Assembly (NCBI GenBank): GCA_000499405.2
Contig: HG738137.1
Coordinates: 17,630,581-17,694,580, forward strand
Length of the DNA stretch: 64,000 nt
Source of the DNA: Onchocerca volvulus
Taxonomy: Eukaryota; Nematoda; Chromadorea; Rhabditida; Onchocercidae
Reading direction: 5' to 3'
Below the pieces are notes generated by a model. The model was not told where the DNA came from. It did no database searches and worked only from the letters and a program-made list of their open reading frames with translations. Shown here piece after piece: positions 43,439 to 53,714 of the stretch. Numbering within the stretch: the stretch's first letter is position 1; the number at the start of each line of letters is the position of its first letter. A program made the position numbers and the translations under genes.

Positions 43439-44276
43439 TGCTTTTCGAAACAACAATAACTATTTATATCTGAAATTTGAATGAAATTTAAATTTTGAAG
43501 ACAAAGTGAGTATTGCTACTGTTATCGAATTAAATGAATACGACAGATATAAGCAAAGAATTATAGATTTGTTATTTTCCTTACGATTATTCGATACTCA
43601 AATCATTAATCACTAAAATGATAACCATTTTCAGATTATCATTGTAGATAATAATAATGAAATAGTGAAATCGAGACACTGCTCAATCTGAATAACGACA
43701 AACTTTGGTACTGAGATAGCAGATCAAACTTCTATCAGCGTAAGCAACAACTTATCATTCCTATGCGATAAAATTAATGATCAGCGTGACAAGGGGAAAA
43801 CAGAGAATAACAAAATATTACGAAACAATGTGTGATTAGAGATTGAGAAAATTCTGAAATAACAGCATATTTTAAGAGAGATAACGAATGACAAAAAAAA
43901 TAGTACAATGTCAAAGCAGCATGACAAACATTGAGTATAAAGATATTATAGACTATATATTCTTAGGAGTTAGGGATTCATTTTCGAGTTTGTATCCGGC
44001 GCGAACAGAGATTCTGGGTTGTTTATCAGGAACACTTGAAGCATTCCCCGACGTGTCGGGTCCGGTTTTCCGACTCATCTGGTTCATCCGGTCTATTTAC
44101 GATTTGCGATTTATCTACCATTGCTTTTCTGATTGAAATAAACCTGTATATTTTCTCGGAGTATTGCAATTGTTTTTAATTCATTTCCTTCGTCCGGTCT
44201 GCTTTATGATTCATGGCATCGTTTTTTTTTTCTTTTTTTTATTGATTTCATCATCACAATTTCCAGAAATACAAGA
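43439..44276. promoter_or_regulatory. Divergent promoter region of OTUD6 (-) and SUB1 (+)
   Basis: 838 bp between two divergent start codons. TTTCAG 31 nt before the OTUD6 ATG and TTCCAG 10 nt before the SUB1 ATG are candidate trans-splice acceptors. A GC-richer segment (about 43970-44110, with GACGTGTCGGGTCCGG) lies between them and could be the shared core promoter. No TATA assignment is attempted in this AT-rich DNA. Confidence 0.5.
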
Positions 44277-46546
44277 ATGTCCGATTCCGATAGTTCAAGC
44301 GATACGAAGAAAAAAGGGCGAAAGAAGGAAGCGAAACGCGTCAGAGAAGTGCCATTTTTGCTTTTTAATTTCGACATTTTGCAAAACTTTCTATTACAAT
44401 AACATTACAAATAAATAAGAATAAAAGCATTGTAATATTTCAATCTTTTAAAAATTACCATTTTCGCAAGCTTTAATCATACATCCTCTGTGAGATAGCT
44501 GTATTGTTATCTAATATCTCCTTAGTGATCAGCGGCGAATGCTCTCCCTCTTGACCTTTGGTATCTTCATCCCAAAAATGTCACATACCAATCTGTCCTT
44601 GGATTATAAATAATATCGTTGAAGAGAAAGCTCTAAAGATATATATATATATATATATTACTGAAAATAAAATGTGGAAGGTAATAAATACCTCCCTTTT
44701 TGACTTATATAACGGAATAGGTAAAAATTATACATAAATCAAGTAAGCCTAAATTTAAGAAAGCAATAGTAAATCGGTAACTTAAAAAAATTGAGCAAGT
44801 AAAAATTTTCACCACTAAACAAGTAAAAATTTAGTAAGCATTAATATGTATTATGGAAGAGTCAATAAATGTTAATTTGTAAATAATGAATGAACTAAGT
44901 AAACTAATGATCAAATATTAAATAAGGATTGAATGAAGGACTATTAGGAAAAAGTTAGATGAAGCAAAATTTAAACATATATGGATTAATTGAATAAGAA
45001 TTGGATAAATGGAAATATCTTCCGAAATAAACCTAATCAAATTGTAATAGCAGAAAAATTGAAACTTCCATTATATTAGCCCTTTTTTACCAGTTTAAAT
45101 GATCAATTAATGAGGTCATCGGCATGAGTATTTGTCGTCTTTTCAGAATAGCACTTCCGATGAAAGTATTGTTGACAAAACTCCCGTAAAGAAAGGTAAA
45201 AGTAATGGTGGTGGCTTCAAAAATTCTGATGGTGATGAGGTATTTTCTCTTGCTTTATTTTTTAAGTTCCAACAAAATAAATTATGCTAAGCTTATTTGT
45301 TAGCATTTATTTGTCATTATATACGTAAAAATACTGAAAGTAGAACGGAAAACGATCCAAGTCGGAAATTACGAATGTTTAAATTAAAAAATTCTTTTTT
45401 CCATGAAAAAAATGATTCTTTTGCAGTTCGTTTGTTTGTATAAAAGATAATTTTTAGAAACTTTACTTTCCGCTTAGAAAAAAGTGAGCAATAAGTAAAC
45501 AATAAACAGCACCCAGGGCTCCTTTTAATCTTCCTGTGTTTATGAGTTGACTATTTATGGCAGGCTTATGATATGTCTCTTGACTTTTATTCTAGCAATT
45601 TTATGGGTGATGTTTTGAAATCCAATATCTTTTCTATTAGGATGAGGAAAAAGATTAAAAGCGGTGATACTGACGATTTTATTAAGCTTTTATAAAAATC
45701 AATTTTAGATGTTCGAATTGGGCAAAATGCGTTTCATCTCGGTCCGATCTTTCAAAGGGAAAGCGTTAATTGATATTCGTGAATATTACCAAGATAAAGT
45801 AAGTCTATTTCTGCAATATTAATGCTTTTTCCAATTTGTAGCTAAAATTGGAAATAGAAAGGTAATGTGCTATTTCTTTATTGTAGACAAGTCTTTCCCA
45901 ATAAACATTGCTAAAAATACATTACTTTACATTTATGGATATTGAATAATCAGACGTAGGGAATGGGTGGTTCTTCATGTCTAATAATTTAATGTTTGGT
46001 AATTATCTGATAATTCAATATGATTATGAAGTTCGGGTTAGAATAGCTTGGTAGATTATTTAAATGAAAAGAAATCAGCAGAAAAGGAAAATCTGTTTGT
46101 TAATTACTTCCAAATCATCTACGAAGATTGAGTCATGTTTATAAAATATTTATTTTCATTTGAAAATTAGGAAACGAAATCTCTAATTTTTGTTTCGTTA
46201 TTGCAAGATAAGTGTTTGAAAATGCTTTACTGTTACTTTGGAGTTAAAAACATTTTTATCTACACAAAATATAGATTCCACAAATATGGATTTTATCTAT
46301 GCAAAATAAGGATTACTATGCTTCAGTTTTAATATTTAGTAACTTTAATTTTTTGTATGTTTGTGGTGATTTTTCTTTTCTTTTGTTTTTATTTCCATTG
46401 TGAAATATAATTAATCATGAAAAATAAATTTTCAGGCTAGTGGTGAATTAAAACCGGGACGTAAAGGTATTAGTCTTTCAGAAGAACAGTATCAACGACT
46501 GAAGGCTATTATGGGTGATATAGACGAAAAGCTGAGTAGTGCCTAA
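44277..46546 (+). CDS. SUB1: Transcriptional coactivator p15/PC4 homolog
   Basis: Single-stranded-DNA-binding coactivator of RNA polymerase II. Exons: 44277-44348 (or ending at 44339), 45147-45239, 45709-45798, 46436-46546; 121 residues (or 118). The N-terminus is a Ser/Asp- and Lys-rich tail ([17 protein letters not shown]), as in the regulatory tail of PC4. The PC4 domain follows: [38 protein letters not shown], with the conserved W-to-Y change in the QY segment. The exon 1 donor is ambiguous: CGC|GTCAGA and GAA|GTGCCA are both in phase and neither is strong. The rest of the model is clear. Confidence 0.92.
44639..44658. repeat. (AT)n microsatellite in SUB1 intron 1
   Basis: About ten AT units. 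Confidence 0.9.
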
Positions 46547-47701
46547 ATATTCTTTCCTTATTTTAGTCCTCGACTGTTGGTTTCAAAAATCTCACTACTG
46601 TTGATTTCGATATCATTTAGCCATCTATCATTTTTATTGTTAGATGAAGAAAGTTTTCTGAATATGATTGGGGAAGAAGTTATCATAATACTTTATGTTT
46701 ATATTCAGTGGCCGTTTTCAAGACTTTAAATGTTTTCTTTGTTATTTTGTCATTTTTAATGTTTGTTCTTCGAAAATATTTCTAGAATGGTTTGAAGCAA
46801 TATTAGAACTGGCTATATTTCGGATAGATCTTATAAATTGATTTTAATGTTTGGAAAAAAAAAAGTTTCTCCATATCGATCAAGAGCAATAAGCCATGGT
46901 TCGGAGAAAAGTGAGCGTTGTTGAAGAGCTCTAATTTTTGGACTAGACTTCATTCTCTTTTTTATTTGTTACGAATAATTGATTTATTTTTCATTCTGAA
47001 TTTAAAAAAAAAAAGAAAAGTCTTAAACATTAAAAAGGTGCATGATGTATATAGTGCATTCCGTTGTTTAATCTGCATAAACTTAGATTTGGAGAATGAT
47101 AATGTTACAATCGAAAAAAAAGAAATACAAGATTTTTCAGTAGAAGTACGGGGATTTGAAGAGATTTAATAATCGAAATAAGATCTGGATGTGATGGGTT
47201 ACTCGTGGGGGTGGTTATTATGAAAAGAACTGTTGCAGACCTTTATAAGCGAAAAGTTAAGAAAGGTCAATGGGTCAAAACTGAGAGACGGAGAATAGAC
47301 GCAAAGTGCCGCGTAGAGTGACGTTCCCAGACCGCATGTAGCGGAACATGTTCTTTTTTCGCAACTCGGCTGTAAACCCATGGGTTGTAAGTTCGATGAA
47401 CTGTAAAGGAGAAGGGTTGGGTGAGGGGAAGGGAAGGGGATGTCGCAAATTCTCCGGAGGAACATAGGATGGTTTGTTTCATAATTTCTTCGCGCACTTT
47501 CACAATGAAGTTATCATTCCGGAAAAGGGATTACTGGTGGAAAAGTTGATTCTACTCATCCACATTTATCCAGCTTATTTCAAGTTTTCGTATTTCAAAT
47601 GTATACTTACTTTTATGTCTGCGTTTTATAAAATAAAATCGTATCGTAATATTTCAAAAGTTGTATTTGGAAAAGTTCATATACAGAATTCAGTCCAAAT
47701 T
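46547..47701. other. Spacer between SUB1 and SF3B6
   Basis: Contains the SUB1 3' UTR and the SF3B6 promoter. A GC-richer, purine-biased patch at 47190-47470 (GGGTGAGGGGAAGGGAAGGG near 47419-47438) stands out from its surroundings. It opens overlapping minus-strand frames that I read as compositional. No known ncRNA is recognised in it. Confidence 0.5.
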
Positions 47702-48994
47702 ATGGCACTGGCTAATCGAGGACGAAATCAAAAATTGCCACCGGAAGTGAATCGAATTCTCTATGTCAAAAATTTGCCATACAAAATTACTAGCGATGAA
47801 ATGTACGATATTTTCGGGAAATTCGGAGCTGTGCGACAAATACGAGTGTACGTTTGTTCATTCCTTCTATTCTGATCTTTTTTTTTTTTTTTTGAGGGAG
47901 AATTTAAAGATTGTATCCACATGTATAATTTTTGTTATAAATTCAAGAAATGTTAGGCTCTAATACTTGTAAATTACACATTAGTTTATAAAAAAAAAAA
48001 AAAAATAGCCATTTTGAAGACATTGAGTTTAATTAATTTGGTTGTAACCATTTTTAGTTTTCATCTGTAGTAATCTAGTCCTGAATATGATGATGATTCA
48101 AACATTATCTCCGTAATTTTTATTCGTTTTATCTTTAACAATTTTCATTTACTATCGAATTAATTCATTATCGTTATTTCGAAAGCTTACAATATTACAT
48201 ATTAACCTACCATGCATTTTCAGTTTTTCTTATATTATAAATTTCCTTTTCTTTTATTTTATATGTAATGAATATTTCATGTGTTGAAAACTTGTGTTAA
48301 AAACATATATATTATGAGATATTAGCATGATTAGTTCTTTTTTGTATGTTGAAGAACCAGAAAAGAGTGTATTCTGTGTTTTTTTCACCGATTTATTTCT
48401 CCATTTGTAATTTCACTTTTTTAGAGGCAATACAGCTGAAACACGTGGAACAGCATTTGTAGTTTACGAAGATATTTTTGATGCCAAAAATGCTTGTGAA
48501 CATTTATCTGGCTTTAATGTATCTAATCGATACCTCGTCGTATTATATTATCAGGTATGTGTAGATTTTATCTACTATTTTTTAAATGTTTGGGCATATA
48601 AAATATTGAATTTAGATAGATTCAATCGCAATTTCTTCAATAACATTGACTGATAAAGATTGTTAGTAAAGAATCAGATTTTTTCTGATGAAAAGTTCTT
48701 TGATCATGTATAGAGTTTAAAAAGTTTTAAAGTTCTTTGATAGTGGGATTTAGGTATTTTGGTGACCAGATTTTGAAATTTATTAATTGCAGAGATATTT
48801 CATAACGCATATTGAATTTATGTAATTATTAATTTTTAAATCTTCCTATACAGGCTACAAAAGCTTACCGGAGGATGGATACTGATAAGGCGAAGGAAAG
48901 GCTTGAAGAAATTAAGGAGCGATATAATCTAGGTGGTGATTTGGAAAAAGAAAAGAAGGATCAATTGGGTTACACACCCACACCTCGAAGATAA
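47702..48994 (+). CDS. SF3B6: Splicing factor SF3b subunit p14
   Basis: RRM protein of the U2 snRNP SF3b complex that contacts the branch-point adenosine. Exons: 47702-47847, 48425-48554, 48854-48994; 138 residues with consistent phases (human: 125). It starts [20 protein letters not shown], then RNP2-like [29 protein letters not shown]1-like [26 protein letters not shown] and [10 protein letters not shown], all close to human p14. The C-terminal helix is longer and more charged and ends PTPRR. Possible trans-splice acceptors TACAG and TTCAG lie 15 and 7 nt before the ATG. Confidence 0.96.
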
Positions 48995-49049
48995 TTGTTT
49001 TTTTCTTTTTTTTTTCGGTTGTTTTATCGATTTGTTTTTGTATAGTTGT

Positions 49050-49065
49050 TTTATTCCATAATAAA
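49050..49065. terminator. Overlapping poly(A) signals of two convergent genes
   Basis: AATAAA on the plus strand (49060-49065) lies 66 nt after the SF3B6 stop. TTTATT (minus-strand AATAAA, 49050-49055) lies about 75 nt after the Wnt stop. A second minus-strand AATAAA overlaps the Wnt stop codon. The two coding ends are only 135 nt apart. Confidence 0.6.
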
Positions 49066-49129
49066 AATGTGAAACTATGATGATTCGTATTTCATTCATG
49101 ATTCTGTGACAGAAAATTGAGAATGACAT

Positions 49130-52100
49130 TTATTTACAGTAATACTTATCAACCAGATATTTGCATGTTTTACATTTTACATAACAGCAATGAACATATT
49201 TGCATTGGCATTGTTCTTCAACGAGCATTTGTTTGGTGTAATATCCACGTCCACAACATAAACTATTACAACTGTTTGGACCGGATGATGTAAGATTGCA
49301 TTCTCTGTAAAATCAATAAAAATTCGAAATTGTCCAGTTTCTCTAATTCAGATATTCGAAAAACGGCGATTAATTAATGTATCATTACAAATGAAGGAAA
49401 AAGGTGCAAAAGACAAAGTTAGTCAATTTGGCGTTCAAATATAAATCATCAATTTCCTGCAATTGCAGAAAAGCAAGGGGGCACCCGGATTTGAACCGGG
49501 GACCTCTCGATCTGCAGTCGAATGCTCTGCCACTGAGCTATACCCCCTGTTGGGAAATAAGTTTCCCATATTCTCTAAATTGTAAAATCGAAATATAATT
49601 ATTTACCTCATTCTTGTACCGTAAGAACCTGTCCTATTATCCTCTACACAATAATCCGGTGAATTTCGAAGATAAACCTGAAATTTAGACATTAAACAAC
49701 AAGAAATACACTCAAAAATGTTTGATGATTTTAAAATAGTAACAAAAGCAGTTGTTCGAAAATTATTATTAACACTAAAATTTTATCGAGATGAAAATAA
49801 AATTGAAATGATGCAGCATTTAAAATTCTGCAGCATTTGAAACTTAAGCAGTGAAAGTCTAATTATTGAAACAAATTAGTAGATGTAGTGAAGATTTTCT
49901 CATTAACTATTTGGGCTTTCAAAGAGATCTTTATGATTGCAATTTCATTTTAATGAAAGTACTAAAAATATGTGAAGATGTTCTTCTTCTTCTTCTTCTT
50001 CTTCATTCTTATTCCATTCATTTATTTTTAAGAAAACTTTGACCAACAAAAAATATTTTATTTACCAAATGTTGTTTTGATAATTCACCATTCATTGTCT
50101 TATCAGTAGCATATCCTAATTGCGCTAACAATTCTGATAATGGCGATGCTTCCATATAGCGTTCTTGTAATCTTCATTAAAAAATTCCATTTTTCAATTT
50201 TTAAATTTGATATTTCATCAAACAAATAATGAGGAAAAAAAAAAGAGCTTCCGATATCATAAAGCTAACATTCACCGTGAAATGATATGTTGAATCTAAC
50301 ATAAAGTTGGAATCTGATAACATTTGAAATGCTGCAGATAATAATAGTAGCGGTAGAAGAATTCTGATAATTTGTTGATGACATCACAAAAATGAAGCAA
50401 TTAAATTAAAACTTTAAAACGACAAACTTTAAAGCTATATCATAAACATCCGGTAAGGTATTCCAGCATGTTCTCACATTGCAACTGCTCGATACACCAT
50501 GACATTTGCATTTTCGATATAAACTTTCTTGTGTTACCTTGAAGAAATTTATATTTAATGAAATTAAAAAGTTTAATAAAAAAAAAATCATCCAAATTTT
50601 TTTCTTTTTTTTTCTTTTTTTAGCAATTAAAACGTCTGAAGCTAAAATTGATTTAGAATCAGAAATATATTTGTTAGCAATATCATACACTGTATCAGTT
50701 TAATTAGTTAATTTATTATGTCTACGAAGATTAAAGATTAATTCGAGAAGAAGTTCATAGAAACTATGCTAAAAGTAAACAATTGTTGCATCAAAACTAA
50801 ATTAATATCATTTATTAGAGCCAATGAAAAATTTCAAATACCTGACGACCAACTTCATTATTATGTTTATTCATTTGTGCTCGTAGCGGAAGATCAATGA
50901 TTGATTTATGTTCCGAAAAGTCCGTATCGATATAGGCCCAATTATCGAGCAATTCCTATAGAAATATTGATCTGGATATAAAATCCATTTTAAATTCTTA
51001 TTATCATACAAATTAAAATAGATAATTTAGTTTAATTTTATAGCCATCATCATTATTGACTTTTTGATCTTTTCGAGTTTTCTTTGGTATTTGGTATTTT
51101 GATAAGAACAACTAATACAAACTTTATCTTATCTTTTCCAATTAGAAATCAAAAACAAATTAGCTTAATTTCTGATAGATGATTAATCGATCGTAAGAAT
51201 ATTGACTTATCTCTTTTTCAACAATTAGGTAAATTTTCAAAAATGGAAACTGAAAAGTACCCGATGACGTCGCCTTTTTCCAGCGGTTACGTTACCTGGA
51301 CGCCATTTCTTACGCCACGAAGCATCGGCCCATTCACGGCTTACTCTTTGTCCATACAATACATTATCGCTACATCCTTTCCACTGAAAATCGGAAATGA
51401 ATCAGAGAAATGTGGTACTTGGAAAGTTGAAATTGAAATAACTTCTACAGAGTTGAAAGTACGATAACTTCCGAAAAGTTGAAATCTAGATAATTAAGGA
51501 AGTTGAAGTTAAAGTAACTGAAAATGAAACTTTTTGAGTGAAATTTTAAACAAATTTCTTGAATTAAATATTTCCAGATCTAACAAAATTTCATATGAAG
51601 TTTATTGAGCATAAATGAGTGTCCTAAATTGTTACTTAGCTTATGTCACCTTATAAGATGCATCAGCAGATGCAGTTGGTGAATTCAGGCCACAAGGACA
51701 ATATGGCAGATCTCCAGAAACACAGGCTTTGGCTACATGATGAGTAAGTGCTGCAGATGAAAGAGCATATACGAATGCTTGCTCTTTGGTACCTGAAAAA
51801 ATTCAGAATCCTATTCTGGACTTATAATTCCTCACATCTGGCATATTAATTAAATAAATTAAGAATTTCTAGGATGTTAAATCGCAACTTTGTTTTGCAT
51901 AATTAGGAATTATGAGTAACAAAATAGAAACGGAAAAACTTCCTTCAATGAGTAAAAGCATGAAAATTTTCAAGTAATGTCACAGAATCTTTAAATAATA
52001 TTGCATTTGATGGATAGAATTTTGCGATATTTTATGCGTATTTGCCTAAATCAGCTAGTTATTACACTGAAATGAGATAGATTTCGCAAAATTTACTAAA

Positions 52101-53714
52101 CTTTCGTAAGATCAGATTTATATCGCGGTGCTCGAAGTACAGATGAACAATTCCAACGACGATCGGCAAAAACTTTTTGACATGTTGATACGGTTGTCTG
52201 TGAGGCTCGAATGATAACAGGCATTAGATCTGATATGCGACGACACATACGAGCCTAGATATGCAATCTGTTTTTGCCAAAGTTGAATTTGAAAGCATTT
52301 ATTGCAAATTTCAGATTTCTTATGAGAAACTAAATTTCGAAAGATTTTGCGAGTTATTATCACTGGCAGATATCTTTTTTTTTACATTCTTTTAACTGGA
52401 ATTTAAAAATATTGCTGGATGAGTCTGAAATGTAAATCGGAAATAACGAATCATTCTTATGATGCTTTTCACTTATTATTCCATATATCAGCGTTATCAG
52501 TATTTCTTTCATTGAACTTTCTATTACTTACTTGATAAGCAACTAATCCATAACTCTTACGCAAATTCTGATTCTTTGGACAATGTCTCGGTTCTGTCCA
52601 TGTATTTGTTATAGTATGAAGTGATCTAGAATAACAAGTTAACTGGAATAATCGTTATAGTAATTGAATGAAATGATTTTCTAAAATTTCATTATGCAAT
52701 GAACTTTTGAGAAATTACACAAAAACATTTCAATTTTGTAGCTTTTTTTTTTGCTTTTATATTGATGAAATAACATTGATATGTTTAATAAAAAAAAAAG
52801 TCATTTCGTTACATTTATATCCCAAATTAATCATAAAAATAGAAAGAATAGCATTTAGTCAAACGATATCCATCCCATGGTACTAATTCAAAATAATTGA
52901 ATTCCCCCGACAGCCAAATAACAAACAAACGATCGGTTTTAATAAATTTTTTCTAGTTTTTTTCCATTTTAAGACTTAAAAATAAATTTTTGAATTACAG
53001 CAATATTATTTTTTATGCCAAAAAAAGAAGACTTGATTAATTTTTTGCTAATTTTTATTGATGAAATTGAATAGATCTTCTTTTTAAACTTTTAGAATTC
53101 AGTCATAGGAAGAATCGGATTTTGAACTTTGAAAAATCAATTACAGGATAGATCAGATTTCTTTGGAAATTTGACTAAAAAACAGATCATGCTTAAGTTT
53201 TCATTAAATCTCATCAGAGTTATGCATGCAACTCTAATTTTCATGAAATGAAAAGAATAGAAAGATTAACGTAGTTTTGATGTGGCATAAAAAAAATTCT
53301 TTTTTTTTATCTTTAGATAGACAAAATTTACTTATAGATTAAAATTAAGTAATCTTTCAGATCCTAGATAATAAATTATCACAGACAATCAGTAATATAT
53401 CAGTGCTGACAAGTTTTCCTATGATTTTTGAAGAATATGCAATTATTGAAGAATGACCTTTTTGTATGGTTGAGGATGGCAATTAAACTTGCCCGATTAA
53501 AAATATACGGTAAATATTTGTATGAAATTAGAAATTTTTATTAAAAATCAAAGTTTTTTATTAGCTATAACTGAAAAATTCATAAAATTTAAGCGCCAAA
53601 AAAAAAAAAAGAAGAGCAAATGATGGAAACTTACAGCCATTTAATGGAAGTACATCGATTACAGGTAAAAATCATTAAAACTAATATAACTGATAACAAA
53701 TGGGATGACCCCAT
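49130..53714 (-). CDS. Wnt11: Wnt ligand, Wnt11 class
   Basis: Secreted lipid-modified morphogen acting through Frizzled receptors. Minus-strand exons: 53714-53635, 52625-52532, 52254-52102, 51792-51650, 51383-51291, 50955-50842, 50537-50428, 50171-50066, 49677-49607, 49304-49130; about 379 residues. Signal peptide [16 protein letters not shown] is followed by SIKWLSL, which matches the IKWLAL start of mature WNT11. Further Wnt11-like marks: [25 protein letters not shown] and [10 protein letters not shown]. The general Wnt core is present: HNNEVGRQ, acylation site [32 protein letters not shown] and final CK. The exon 5 donor is ambiguous (51291 or 51261). At the exon 3/4 junction one G is missing for a GT-AG splice in phase. 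A tRNA gene lies in the last intron. I have not assigned it to a particular C. elegans Wnt. Confidence 0.9.
49476..49547 (-). tRNA. tRNA-Cys (anticodon GCA)
   Basis: 72-nt cloverleaf on the minus strand. The acceptor arm GGGGGTA pairs with TGCCCCC, followed by discriminator T. The A box is TAGCTCAGTGG and the B box GGTTCAAATCC. The anticodon loop CTGCAGA gives GCA (plus-strand 49513-49515). There is no intron, and CCA is not encoded. A TTTT stop for RNA polymerase III follows 3 nt after the 3' end (plus-strand AAAA at 49469-49472). It lies in the last intron of the Wnt gene, same strand. Confidence 0.97.
49981..50004. repeat. (TTC)8 microsatellite in a Wnt intron
   Basis: Perfect TTC repeat on the plus strand (GAA on the transcribed strand). 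Confidence 0.9.

Noticed and set aside
46918..47169. 83-codon ORF after SUB1
   Set aside because: Lysine/isoleucine-rich, no family, no conserved context; likely chance.
47199..47503. Overlapping minus-strand ORFs before SF3B6
   Set aside because: They coincide with the GC-richer block in two frames at once, which points to composition rather than coding.
49404..49598. 64-codon ORF over the tRNA
   Set aside because: It is the reverse strand of the tRNA-Cys gene.
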